Numbered from the stretch's first letter, positions 49,820 through 59,605 are shown. The stretch is DNA of 64,000 bases from Burkholderia glumae LMG 2196 = ATCC 33617 (GCF_000960995.1 NZ_CP009434.1:2170001-2234000); one strand, 5' to 3'. Numbers and translations are program-made. The notes: generated by a model from the letters alone, not told the origin.

Positions 49820-50296
49820 CAGCGCGCCGCCGCTGGCGGTCAGCGCCAGCGGGCCGTTCGACTGCACCTCGTTCAGCGTCATCGTGCCCGCGCTGCTCAG
49901 CGTCACCGCGTTGCCGAGCGCCGAGCCCGTCACCGCCAGGTTGCCGCCGCTGGCCACCGTCAGGTCCTTCAGGTAGCCGGTGCTGCCGCCCAGCGTCGCG
50001 TCACGGCCCGCTTTCAGCAGCGCTGCGCCCTGGCCCGCCAGCGTGCCGCCGATGGTCAGGTCGCGCCCCGCAGTCAGCTGCGTGTCGCCCACCGCACCGG
50101 TCGCGCCGGTCAGTGCCACGTCCTGGCCGGCCGATACCGTCAGCTTCGTCGCCCCGGTCAGCGTGCCTTGCGAACTGACGCTGCCCGCGTGCGCGACGAT
50201 CGACTGGTCCCCGCCGGACTGCACCGCGCCCGTGCCGCTCACGTTCACGTCGCGTTGCGCGTCGAGCGCGAGCGTCGCGCCGCCGGCCAGCGTGCC
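49820..50296 (-). repeat. Long direct repeat in cdiA, copy 1 of 2 (in gene order)
   Basis: Partner of 48182-48658. Such near-identical in-frame copies allow the shaft to lose or gain whole modules by recombination, and can also collapse in short-read assemblies. Confidence 0.85.
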
Positions 50297-52375
50297 CGTG
50301 ACGTTCACGTCGCGCGCGGCCGTCAGCGTGGCGGCACCCACCACCTGCGTCTTGCCGTCGAACGTCAGGTCGCCGCTGCCCGCCGCGCCCTGCGCCTGCG
50401 CGTTCAGCACGCCGTTCACCCGCGCGTCGCCGATGCGCGCGCCGTTGCCGGCCTGCAGTTGCAGATCGCGTCCAACCTGCAGGCTGCCCGTCGACACGAT
50501 GTCGTGGCCAGCCGAGATCGCGAGCGTGTCGCCGCTCGCCACCGTGCCGCCGATCGAGGCATCGCCGCCTGCCGCCTGCAGCGTCGCCGTGCCCGAGGTC
50601 TGTACCGTGCCGCTCACGCCGATGTCGTGCCGCGCGCCGGCCTGCAAGGTGCTGGTGCCGATCTGGCCGGCCACGGCGATGTCGTGGCCGGCCTGCAGCG
50701 TCACGCCGTTCGCGCTCAGCAGCGTGCCGTCGATCGCGACGTCGCCGTCCGCATGACTCGCGATCGCGCTCACCGTGGTGCCGCCCTGCACGTCGCCGAG
50801 CCTCACGCCGCCGTCGCCGGAGATGGCGATGTCGCCGTTCGCCTGCGTGTTGGCGAGCGATACCTTGCCCCCCGCCGTCACGCCGAGCCGGCCGCCGGCC
50901 TGGATGGTTCCCTGCGAGCTCACGTCGCCGCCGGCCTGCAGGGTGTAGTCGGTCACGCCCAGATGCGCGCCCGTCATGGCCACGTCGCCGTTGGCATGGA
51001 TCGTCACCTGCTGCTGCGCGGCGGTGCCAGCCACGGCGAGATCGCCGTTCGACGACAGCGTCAGGTCGCCCGCGTTGGCCGCGAGCTGCGCGTCGGCGCG
51101 CACGCCCATGCCGGCCGCCGTGCTGATCACCTGGATCTGCCCGGCCGTCATCGCACCGAACGCGGTGGCGTCGATCGCCTGGCTGTTCGCGGTGGCGATG
51201 GCGGCCAGCGTGTTGGCGGCGCCGTTCGCCGAGGTGGCATAGGAGGTGCCCTGCGCGCTCACGGCGCTGGGCAGCACGAACTGACGGCCCGCGATCGCAT
51301 TGATGCGCGTGCCGGCGTAAAGCGGCGCGTTCACGCCGATCGTCTCGCCGATCAGGTCGATGGTGCCGACGGTGCCCTCGATGCCGGCGCCGGGGCCGTT
51401 CACGCCCGCGTTGCCCTCGATCTGGATATGGCCGCCCGTCACGCTGTAGCCGACGGCCGTGGCATTGTCGAAGCCCGCGCGCGTACCGTTCAGGTCGCTC
51501 AGGAACTGCGGCGTGCCGGTGGACAGCGTCACGCCGATGGTGTTGGTGAAGCCGGTGCCGACCGTGGTGATGCCGTTCGGATTCACGATCACCACGGCGG
51601 CGGGCGCGCCGAACACTTCGAGCGGGCCGTTCAGCAGGCTCGCGAACGCGCTGCCGGTGGAGGTGACCTGGTTGATGATCACGCTGGCCGCTCGCCCCGA
51701 CAGATTCGGGTTCGCGCGCACGTCGCCACCCGTCAGCGAGGTGCCGGACATCAGGCTGTTGTTGAGGATCAGCCCGACCGGATCGATGTTGAACGACCGG
51801 TACTGGTTCAGCGAAATGCCGGCCGCATTCGGCGCGGTGATGTTGACCACGGGCACGCCGCCGCCCAGCCCGGTGCTCTGCGTGACGGTGGGCTGGAAGC
51901 GGATCGGCGCGGTGGGATCGGTGATCGGCGCGGCCTGGGCTTCGCTGATCGCAAGCCGGATTCGCAGCGCGGCCAGCTCGGCCAGCACGCGCGGGCTGCC
52001 CGCGGCGAGCATGCCGGCCGCCGCGCGGCCCTGTTCGATGGTGATGCTCAACGGCCCGAGGTACATGACCATCGCCACGATCGCGGCCACCGCGCGTTGC
52101 CAGGCGCGATAGCGGCGCGCCGGCGCGGCGGCCTCACCGAACCAGCGCGGCCGCGCCAGCGGGTGAAAGTCGGCCGCGCGGCGCAGGGCCGTGCGCCGTG
52201 CGAGATCGAGCAGGGCGGATCGGGTCGAGGCGTTCTTCATACTTGTCGCTATGTCGTGCGTGCTGCGCGTTCGCTGCGACGCCGGCGGCTCGCCGGCATC
52301 GTTCGGCGGCGGCCGTTCCCTGGAATGCCGCCGCGCCATCGGGCCGTGACCGCATCGCGGCCGGGCGGCCAGCCC

Positions 52376-53335
52376 TTACTGCTGGATCTGCGCCTGCTTG
52401 AGCAGCCCGACCATCGTCTCGATCGTGGCCTTCTGCAGCGCGGCCTGTTCCAGGCCCCGACGCAGCACGTCCTTCGCATCGGCGTAGGCCGGGATGCGGG
52501 TGGCACGCTTCTCGTCCACGCGCAGGATCCAGAAGCGGCCGTCGGCCTCGACCGGTGCGCTGGTCACGCCGCCCACCGGCAGCTTCAGCAGCGCCTCGGC
52601 GAGCGGCTGCGGCCAGCCCTGCTGACCGCCCGGCGGCACCGGCTGGCGAAACGACACCCAGTTCAGCGCGCCGCCCTGCGCGGCGTTCGGGCCGTCGGCC
52701 GCCTGCCGCGCGAGCTGCGCGAAATCGGCGCCCTGCTTCAACTGAGCGAGCGCCGCGTCGGCGCTCGCGCGATCCTTCAGCACGATCACGCGCGGCTTCA
52801 GCTCGGTCTGGCCGAGCCCCGCCACCACCTCGTCGTACTTCGCCTTCACCTCGGCATCGGTGACGGGCTCGGGCTTGATGTGATCGCGCAGCCAGGCCTG
52901 CGTCATCGCCAGCGACTTCGCCTGCTCGACGGCGGCCAGCACCTGCGGGTACGTGTCGTAGTGCGCGCTCGCGGCAGCCTGGCGCAGCAATTCGCGCGTG
53001 ATCAGCTGGTTCTTCAGCGCGGCGCGCACGCTCGCCGTATCCGGCTGGTTGGCGGCGACGCGCGCCTGTTCGAGCTGATCGCGCGTGATCGCCACGCCGT
53101 TCACGCGCGCCACCACGCCTTCGGGCAGCGGCGCGGCGGCCGGCGCGGAAGCGCCGATGGCGGCCGCGCTCGTGGCGGCCCGCGGCGTCGAGTCGATCGC
53201 CGCCAGCGCGGCGTGCGCGCCGCCGAACTGGCCCGCGATCGCCAGCGCCACGGCACCGGCCACACGCCTTGCGCGGCCCGGTCGTTCGCGGTACTCCAGC
53301 TTGGTCGCATCCTGCTTCGTCATTCCGATCATCAT
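52376..53335 (-). CDS. Exported parvulin-type peptidyl-prolyl isomerase of the TPS locus
   Basis: The 319-residue protein has a signal-like hydrophobic segment (AGAVALAIAGQFGGAHAALA, about 26-45). A SurA/PpiC-like helical chaperone region follows (residues about 75-190, GVVARVNGVAITRDQLEQAR). The parvulin PPIase domain covers about 180-275, with DFAQLARQAADGPNAAQGGA and WVSFRQPVPP. It likely keeps the giant exoprotein unfolded in the periplasm, like Par27 with Bordetella FHA. It starts 16 nt after the tpsB stop and ends 135 bp before cdiA. Several ATGs cluster at the start; I use the first, with GGAG upstream. Confidence 0.88.
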   Translation of the reverse strand: MMIGMTKQDATKLEYRERPGRARRVAGAVALAIAGQFGGAHAALAAIDSTPRAATSAAAIGASAPAAAPLPEGVVARVNGVAITRDQLEQARVAANQPDTASVRAALKNQLITRELLRQAAASAHYDTYPQVLAAVEQAKSLAMTQAWLRDHIKPEPVTDAEVKAKYDEVVAGLGQTELKPRVIVLKDRASADAALAQLKQGADFAQLARQAADGPNAAQGGALNWVSFRQPVPPGGQQGWPQPLAEALLKLPVGGVTSAPVEADGRFWILRVDEKRATRIPAYADAKDVLRRGLEQAALQKATIETMVGLLKQAQIQQ

Positions 53336-53351
53336 TGCCCCGCCGTCTCCG

Positions 53352-55118
53352 TCACTCCGTCCAGTTCAGTGTGGCCAGCACCACCGTCGCCTTGCGTCCC
53401 AGCAAGGCGGGCTGCAGCAGTGCCTGGCCGAGCAGCAGCTCGCCCGTCACGCTCTGCTGCCTGACATTCCATACCGCGCGCGCGCCGACGCCCGCCCCCG
53501 CCAGCGTGGGCCAGCCGCCCTGCGCCACCAGGTGCGCCTTGCCGGCGTCGATGAACACATACGGCTCGACACGCGCGCCATGCCAGGCCGGCACGTTCTG
53601 CCATGCGGCCTCGTTGCGCGCGAACACGCCGCTGTCGCCGCTGATGCCGCCTTCGGTGAAGCCGCGCACCGAATCCATCCCGCCCAGGAAGATCTGTTGG
53701 TTGCCGAACAGCGCGACGCGGCTGTACTGGCCGCGCAGCGTGCCGCGATAGGCCCAGCGCGTGGCGCCCAGCGAGCCGAGCGCGAACTGCACCGTGGCCG
53801 TCGCGTCGAGCCGGGTGAACTGGCTGTGCGCGTCGGCCACGCCGCTGTCCGGCGCGTCGTGCGAGGCGCCGAGCCACGGCAGCCCCTGCGAGACGCCGAC
53901 GTCCCAGGTGGCCGCGGCCTGCTGGTCGTGGGCGACGAAGCGCACCAGGCCGTTCAGCGCGACGCGCAACACGCTCAGGTCCTGCTCGGCGAGGTCGATG
54001 CCGTTTACGCTGCGCTGGGTGCGCGTCTTGCTGAAGGTCAGGTCCAGGCTGGTCCGCCCGGCACGCGAGCGGCTCAGCACGTCGTTCCAGCCGAAGATCT
54101 GGCTGAACGAGCGGCCCGTGAGCAGCGCGACGTTGCCGATGGTCTGCTGGTATTCGGACAGCGAGGTGGTATAGCTGAAGGTCTGATAGCCGTAGGGCAC
54201 CGCGGCCGACGCCACGAGCGCGTTGCTGTCGGTGGTGCCGACGTAGTTGAACGCCAGCGACTCCTGCAGGCCCAGCAGGTTGTCGGCCTCGACGCCGCCG
54301 CGATAGCGCATCGTGCCCGTCTGCGAGCTGCCGTAGTTGTCGATGCCGAGGTTGTAGTAGAGGCGGTCGCCCACGCGATTGCTCAGGGCCACCACCGAAT
54401 CGCCAGGCGTCTCGCCGGGCATGATCTGCAACTCGGCCTGGTTGCGCCGCAGCCGGTTGATCTGCTCCACGCCCTGCTCGAGATCGGGCAGGCGCAGCAC
54501 GTCGCCCGGGGACGCCGCGAACGCCCCGGCCGTGCCGGCGTCGGTCAGCAGGCCGCCGCCATCGTGCCGCCACCACGGCTGCGCCGGGTCGCGCGGGCGC
54601 AGCGGCTTGCCGTTCAGCGTGAACGCGGCCACCCTGCCGGCCACGATGCGGATCGTGAGCGTGCCAGCCGCGAGGTTCTGCGCGCCCAGGTAGGCGCGCG
54701 TGGTGATGTAGCCGTGCGCGATGAAGGCCTCGGTCAGGCGGCGCAGCAGCAGGTTGATGCGGTTGCGGCCCAGCTGGTGGTAGAGGAACGGCCGCGCGAT
54801 GCGCGCGAGCTCGCGCTCGGACAGCACCGTGTCGCCGCTGAATTCGATATGGCGGATCATGAAGGTCGGCGCGACCTCGGGCAGCGTGCCCACGTCCGCG
54901 TCGGCCGGCAGGTCCGGCAAGGCGGGCGCCGGCACCGCGATCTGCGCGGGCGCCTGCTGCACCTCGTTGCGCTGCTGGCGATCGCGTTGCTCCTGCAGCA
55001 GCCGCTGCGCCGGATCCTGCTCGACGCGCGCCGCCGGCAGGCCCGCGAACTGCGCGAACGCGCAGGGCGACAGCATGCCGAGGCAAACAGCCAGCGAAAC
55101 TGCGTGACGCACGCTCAT
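53352..55118 (-). CDS. TpsB outer-membrane transporter (FhaC/ShlB/CdiB family)
   Basis: The 588-residue product has a signal peptide (AVSLAVCLGMLSPCAFA) and two POTRA domains; the first starts FMIRHIEFSGDTVLSERELA (about 85-160). A 16-strand barrel domain has the L6 loop motif VRGF in MDSVRGFTEGG near residue 500. It exports TpsA proteins through the outer membrane by recognising the TPS domain. Its ATG overlaps the stop of the short tpsA-like gene as ATGA, so translation is coupled. It is the only TpsB here, so it probably serves both TpsA proteins. Confidence 0.95.
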   Translation of the reverse strand: MSVRHAVSLAVCLGMLSPCAFAQFAGLPAARVEQDPAQRLLQEQRDRQQRNEVQQAPAQIAVPAPALPDLPADADVGTLPEVAPTFMIRHIEFSGDTVLSERELARIARPFLYHQLGRNRINLLLRRLTEAFIAHGYITTRAYLGAQNLAAGTLTIRIVAGRVAAFTLNGKPLRPRDPAQPWWRHDGGGLLTDAGTAGAFAASPGDVLRLPDLEQGVEQINRLRRNQAELQIMPGETPGDSVVALSNRVGDRLYYNLGIDNYGSSQTGTMRYRGGVEADNLLGLQESLAFNYVGTTDSNALVASAAVPYGYQTFSYTTSLSEYQQTIGNVALLTGRSFSQIFGWNDVLSRSRAGRTSLDLTFSKTRTQRSVNGIDLAEQDLSVLRVALNGLVRFVAHDQQAAATWDVGVSQGLPWLGASHDAPDSGVADAHSQFTRLDATATVQFALGSLGATRWAYRGTLRGQYSRVALFGNQQIFLGGMDSVRGFTEGGISGDSGVFARNEAAWQNVPAWHGARVEPYVFIDAGKAHLVAQGGWPTLAGAGVGARAVWNVRQQSVTGELLLGQALLQPALLGRKATVVLATLNWTE

Positions 55119-57274
55119 AGCCCGAACCAGGACACCAGGCCGAGATGGTTGCCCGCGCCGATCGTGACCGGATCGCGGCGCGGCGCGCGCAGCGTGACGA
55201 TGCCGCCCGCCGCCGTGACGCCGCCCGGCGCGTTGAACGCGCCCCCGTCGATGCGCCCTTCGCCGGTCAACGCCACCTGGCCCAACTCGCTGTCGAAGAT
55301 GCCGCCCGTGTCGGTCGCGTAGATCGCGGCCCAGCTGTTGCCGAACCAGGCCTTCAGATCGCTCGTGCGATTGATCGTGCTGTAGCCGAGCACCGCCTGA
55401 GCCAGCGTCACCGGCGCGTCGAGGCGCAGATTGTGGATCGCGTACACCATGCCGCCGATGTTGGTGATCTGCTTGCCGGCCTTCAGCGTGATGTCCGTGC
55501 CGGCCTCGATCACGCCGCCGAGCGCCTGCACTGTGCTGGACGCGCGCGAATGGCAGAAGACGAAGCAGGAGCGCTCGAGCTGCGCCCGGCCCGTGAACAC
55601 CGCCTGCGTCGTCAGCGAGCCGAGTGCCGCGATGTCGATCGCCCCGTCGTTCGACACGATCGAGCCGCCCGTGTTGACCACGTTGGCCCCGCGGATCGTC
55701 ACGTTGCCCGCTTCTGCGGTGATGTAGGCGAGCTTGGCCGGATCGACGATCTCGCCGTAATCCACCGTGAAGCCGCTGGTGCGATGCGTGAGGAACAGGA
55801 AGCTGCTGCCGCGCGACGAATAGGGGATCTGCGCGCCGTCGTCCGCGCCCGGGGTGTGATCGACCACGTTGAGCACGTCGCCGCCCGCGGCAATCGACAC
55901 GTTCTGATTCGACAGGATCCGCGCATTTCGGTTGGTCACGCCGCCGCCGGCGCTCAGCCACACGTCGCCCGCCACGCCGAACAGGATGCCGAGCTGGGTG
56001 CTCGGCAGCGATTGATTGACGATCGAGCCAGCCGCCGTGAGCGTGACGGCGCCGCGCGAATCCGTATCGCCGGCGATCGCCTTCTGTCCCTGCACGAGCG
56101 TGCCGGTGCTGGCGATGTCGCCGCCGCTCTTCAGCACCACGCCGCCCGACGCCGACGCGATGGTGGAGCCGGCCGCCGCCACGCTCGGCCCGAACAGCAT
56201 GCCGTTGGCCGCCAGCTTGATGTCGTCGTTGGCGAGGATGCCGCTGCCGAGCAGCGTGAGCGGCCCGCTGGCCGTGAGCGCCACGTGGCCCGCGCGGGCC
56301 TTCAGCTGCGTGTCGGCCATCGAGAACGCGTCGCGCACGTCGAATTCGGCGTTGCCGGCCGCCGCAAGCGAGGTCTCGGAGAATTGCACGCTGCCGTTCG
56401 ACGACAGCGTGAAGTCGCCGAGCGAGGCGTTCAGCGGCCCCGCGCTGCGCACGCCGGGCCCGCGGTCGTTCACGATCAGCTGCACGCGGCCGCTCGTCAG
56501 GCTGCCGGCCGCCGTGATGTCGATCGCGAATGATGTCGCGGTGTCGGTGCTGGACGGCGTGAAGCGGGTCAGCCAGTCGTTGGCATTGTCGGTCGGCGAA
56601 ATGCTGGTGTCGAGCTGCACGCGGCTCGTGCCGGCCAGCAGGCGCAGCCCGGCCGTGCTGGAGCTGAAGGTGTTGTTGACCGGGCCTTCGATCAGCAGGT
56701 TCTTGGCGATCAGGTCGAGCGAGATCAGCGCGCTGGTCAGCCCGTTCGGGCCCACCACGATGGTGCCGGTATGGGTGTCGAGCACCACGTCGCGGCGAAT
56801 CACGCCGGGGGCAATGGCGATGTCGTCGAACGACACGTTGCCGGTCGACAGCACCACGTGGCCGGTGTTCGTGAACGAGCCGCCATTGACCGTGATGCCG
56901 TTCGGATTGGCGAGGATCACGTTGGCGCGCGTGCTGCCGAGCACGTCGATGTTGCCTTCGATCAGGCTGCGGTCGGTGCCCGTCACCTGGTTGACGATGG
57001 TGCGCGCGTTGATGCCGACGTTGTTGAGCGAGGCGCCCGCCGTCGACACGTTGAAGCTGCTGTAGGTGTTTTGCGACACGCCTGCCACCGCGGGCGCGAT
57101 GTTGACGATCTGTCGGCCGCCGGCTCCGGCCGACACGCTAGTCTGCGTACCACCGTCCGGCACGATGCCGGCAGCGGCCGCCGCCAGCGGCGCGAGCATC
57201 GACGCGACGATCACCATTTTCCCCAGCACGCGCAAGCCCCCGCCCGCGTGTCCGGCCCACTCTCTTGTCTTCAT
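55115..57274 (-). CDS. Short TpsA-like exoprotein with TPS domain
   Basis: The 719-residue protein has a signal peptide (VLGKMVIVASMLAPLAAAAAG, cut near 35) and a TPS secretion domain (about 36-270: SFNVSTAGASLNNVGINART, NPNGI at 123-127, FTNTGHVVLSTGN). A short beta-helix shaft follows and ends LVSWFGL. It lacks the long repeats and any toxin-like C-terminus. Two cysteines occur close together in LERSCFVFCHSR, unusual for a TpsA. It is the first gene of the TPS operon and overlaps tpsB by four bases. It could be a companion adhesin, a plug or a cap for the large exoprotein; the role is unknown. Confidence 0.88.
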   Translation of the reverse strand: MKTREWAGHAGGGLRVLGKMVIVASMLAPLAAAAAGIVPDGGTQTSVSAGAGGRQIVNIAPAVAGVSQNTYSSFNVSTAGASLNNVGINARTIVNQVTGTDRSLIEGNIDVLGSTRANVILANPNGITVNGGSFTNTGHVVLSTGNVSFDDIAIAPGVIRRDVVLDTHTGTIVVGPNGLTSALISLDLIAKNLLIEGPVNNTFSSSTAGLRLLAGTSRVQLDTSISPTDNANDWLTRFTPSSTDTATSFAIDITAAGSLTSGRVQLIVNDRGPGVRSAGPLNASLGDFTLSSNGSVQFSETSLAAAGNAEFDVRDAFSMADTQLKARAGHVALTASGPLTLLGSGILANDDIKLAANGMLFGPSVAAAGSTIASASGGVVLKSGGDIASTGTLVQGQKAIAGDTDSRGAVTLTAAGSIVNQSLPSTQLGILFGVAGDVWLSAGGGVTNRNARILSNQNVSIAAGGDVLNVVDHTPGADDGAQIPYSSRGSSFLFLTHRTSGFTVDYGEIVDPAKLAYITAEAGNVTIRGANVVNTGGSIVSNDGAIDIAALGSLTTQAVFTGRAQLERSCFVFCHSRASSTVQALGGVIEAGTDITLKAGKQITNIGGMVYAIHNLRLDAPVTLAQAVLGYSTINRTSDLKAWFGNSWAAIYATDTGGIFDSELGQVALTGEGRIDGGAFNAPGGVTAAGGIVTLRAPRRDPVTIGAGNHLGLVSWFGL

Positions 57275-58120
57275 TTTTCACGGTCTAGCACGCGCCGTTC
57301 GGCGTTCGTGCGCATCTATTGATTTTTTCTTGACGGAGAAACGCTGGCCTCGCCGTCGCCCGGATCTTAACGGACCGATAGGAGACTGTCATTAGGGTTG
57401 GCATGAAATATTTGTTACGGTCGGCGAAGGGGCGCCAACGCAATGGACCGACTCAGCCGCGCCGGACGGCCGTTTCACCGGAGACGGCTGGCGCTTGGCT
57501 TTCACTCGCTGGCGCAACCGCGTTTAGTTCAGACGATACCGCGCCAACCCGGCGGCCTCCTCACCCCGTGATGCAAACACCAGACTTCCGACCGCAAGGT
57601 TCCTTTCGGTATGTCCTGCGCCTGGAGGAGTGTCATAGGCACTGCCGAGCAGCTCCGAGGCGGCAGCAGTTCGGCTCGGATAGATGGGCCGCTTGATGCG
57701 CCCGTTGTTCAGGAGCGCCGAAGTAAACGTTCGCCACGGCGGGATCGTGGCAATTGCCCTGCCGGCTCATGCTTGAAATATTTCTGCAAGCTTCCGGAGA
57801 AGACTGCCAATCGTCGCTGGCGAATGGACTGCCCTGATCGGAATGTCGGAATACGCATGACGCAGAGGCAAGGCTGTGATATCCGTCACCGGGACCCGGT
57901 TCGGTGTGTCCGCCGCGAACCTGCGCTTCGACGCGTTGGCGACTACGCCGACCGGCCCGCCCCGATCCGCCCCGCTAGCAGCGCTTGCGGCCATGACCGA
58001 ATCCGGCCCGCCGGCCGTCGCCGTTCCTGAGTCGACGAACGCCGCGGCGGCACGCCTGATCGGACCGGGCAGTCGATCGGCCTCGCGCTTGGGCGCGCCC
58101 ATCAATTTGGCGTGGGAATA
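57275..58120. other. Intergenic region upstream of the TPS operon
   Basis: This 846-bp region has no gene I can support. The part next to the TPS operon (57300-57420) is AT-rich and should hold its promoter, but I cannot place boxes with confidence. Two leftward open stretches (57767-58105, and about 57527-57765 in another frame, including GRAIATIPPWRTF) faintly recall the C-terminal lobe of a LysR-type regulator and might be a decayed gene. A short plus-strand frame at 57403-57696 has no ribosome site and no recognisable content. Confidence 0.4.
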
Positions 58121-58726
58121 TCACCGCGGCCGCGCTCGACACGCGTCCGCTTTCGCCCCCTGCTTCGAATCAGCCATTCGGTGCCGGAAATATTGTTTAT
58201 CGATCCATTCGACGCCAAGACGCCCGTCGACCAGCATGTCGTTCGGAACCCGCACCGAACCGAACGGCTCGAACCCGAGCCGCAGGTAAAGCCGGTGTGC
58301 GGCAAGCGCGTTGGCGTTGCTGCGCACGATGACATTCCGGCAGCCGGCGTTCGCCTCGCCAAGACAATGCCCCACCAGCGCCTCGCCAAGCCCGCGTGAA
58401 CGCCAGCCCGGCGCGACCGCCAGCTCGGCGATCGACGTGGCCGGCTCCTCGCCGAGCTGCGCGCGCAGCGACGCCGGCAACTTCCGGTCGTAGCCCGAAT
58501 CAGCGGACAACAGGAAACCGGCCAGCGCGTCGCCGGACACCCACAGGTGGCAACGCGCGGCGTGCTCGGTGAACAACCCGTATATCCAGCCTCGCTCCGC
58601 CGCCTCGTCCAGGTAGTGGCCGGCATACGGGCCGGTCGTAAAGGCGTCCATGTAAAGCGCGAGCACCTGCCGCTCCCACGCGTGAAACAGGCCGACGCCG
58701 CCGGATCGAATCTCGCCGCTCATCAT
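58121..58726 (-). CDS. GNAT-family N-acetyltransferase
   Basis: The 201-residue product has the GNAT core: strand-loop SIAELAVAPGWRSRGLGEALV with the acetyl-CoA pyrophosphate loop (RxxGLG, about residues 110-115), and the C-terminal NANALAAHRLYLRLGFEPFG (motif B). The ribosome site GGAG lies 8 nt before the first of two adjacent ATGs. It is the last gene of the leftward operon, 9 bp after the nicotianamine-synthase-like gene. It could acetylate an amine in the pathway product or protect the producer; the substrate is unknown. A basic tail after residue 185 is not conserved in GNATs. Confidence 0.88.
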   Translation of the reverse strand: MMSGEIRSGGVGLFHAWERQVLALYMDAFTTGPYAGHYLDEAAERGWIYGLFTEHAARCHLWVSGDALAGFLLSADSGYDRKLPASLRAQLGEEPATSIAELAVAPGWRSRGLGEALVGHCLGEANAGCRNVIVRSNANALAAHRLYLRLGFEPFGSVRVPNDMLVDGRLGVEWIDKQYFRHRMADSKQGAKADACRARPR

Positions 58727-58735
58727 CGCCCGCTC

Positions 58736-59605
58736 CTACCAGTCGAGCTGATAAGCCGTACTCAGCAGCAGCGACGAGCACATCGTTGCAAGCTTCACGA
58801 GCGGCAGCCCGGCCGGATCGAACCCGTAGTTGGGATAGAAATACTGCCCGAGCCCCTGCACCTGTCGCTCGATCACGATCACGCGACGCTCACGCGGCGC
58901 CGTCTCGATGATCCGTTCGACGATCTCCAGCTTGTTCTCGATATGAATCGACAGAATGATGATGTCGCACGCACCATAGTCGTATGCCGCGCCATCCGCA
59001 TGCACCATCTCGATCGAGGCACGGTGATAGCGCGCGGGGTTCGAGGCGCACAGGTGATCGACGAAGCGCTCGCCGGTCCTGAGCGACTCCTCGCTGATAT
59101 CCAGCCCGACGATGCGGGCACCGCTGAACGACTGCATGAACAGCAGCGAAAGCGGCATCCCGCCGGAACCTACCATCGCGACCGTCGAATCGGCGCACAT
59201 GTTCGAAAGGAACATCTCGGTCCGCGCGAGCAATCGGTAAATCTCCGCGTAATACTCCTTGATGATCAGCAGCAGCCCTTCACTCGACGGACCGGCGCGC
59301 AGCACCTCGCTCATCTGCCGCTCGAAGCGAACCTCGTTGTCGAGCGACAGCGCCTGAAAGCGCGCCATGTACTGACGCACCGTCGCGTCGCGCAGGAAAC
59401 GCTCGGTCTCGTACGCATCGAGCAACGGCGACAGCAGGTAGTTGCGGATCAGCAGCGTCTTCGCGAAACACGCGCGCAAATCATGCGGGTCGGGGGAGGA
59501 CAGCATCTCGTCGATCCAGCGATGAATCTGGGTCTTCACGAAGTCGATGCGATGCTGGGTATCGGAGGCGGCACAATGCGGCGCCAGCGGCAGGTTGGTC
59601 AGCAT
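58736..59605 (-). CDS. Nicotianamine-synthase-like SAM-dependent enzyme
   Basis: The 289-residue protein resembles nicotianamine synthase and its bacterial relatives (such as CntL), which move the aminobutyrate part of SAM onto an amine rather than a methyl group. An all-helical N-terminal domain (1-138) contains YYAEIYRLLARTEMFLSN, matching the position of the NAS Tyr/Glu segment. A Rossmann domain follows with TVAMVGSGGMPLSLLF (141-156, compare the NAS VGSGPLPLTS) and the acidic Asp169. Late in the protein, GLGQYFYPNYGFDP aligns with the NAS G-x-x-x-FLYP-x-x-D segment. I start at the ATG at 59605. A plain class I methyltransferase is the main alternative. Confidence 0.65.
   Translation of the reverse strand: MLTNLPLAPHCAASDTQHRIDFVKTQIHRWIDEMLSSPDPHDLRACFAKTLLIRNYLLSPLLDAYETERFLRDATVRQYMARFQALSLDNEVRFERQMSEVLRAGPSSEGLLLIIKEYYAEIYRLLARTEMFLSNMCADSTVAMVGSGGMPLSLLFMQSFSGARIVGLDISEESLRTGERFVDHLCASNPARYHRASIEMVHADGAAYDYGACDIIILSIHIENKLEIVERIIETAPRERRVIVIERQVQGLGQYFYPNYGFDPAGLPLVKLATMCSSLLLSTAYQLDW

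Larger units (their letters stand above)
39242..52240 (-). pseudogene. Giant CdiA/FHA-type exoprotein, 5' part (severed by IS66)
   Basis: From the ATG at 52240 the frame runs 4,332 codons; the true gene part ends at 39319 and the last 25 codons are IS66 sequence read backward. The N-terminus has an extended signal peptide (hydrophobic core about 50-66) and a TPS secretion domain with NPNL (177-180) and NPNGI (220-224), needed for export by TpsB. Residues about 420-3,000 are hundreds of short repeats of the GG-L-AG-D-V-G type, expected to form a long beta-helix. A Gly/Asn-rich shaft and a QEED end follow. No stop or frameshift breaks it before the IS. The long plus-strand frames opposite are artefacts of the repeat codon pattern. 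Confidence 0.92.

Noticed and set aside
57403..58105. Small frames upstream of the TPS operon as genes, including a possible LysR remnant
   Set aside because: No ribosome site and no clear domain; the LysR resemblance is limited to a few residues in two different frames.
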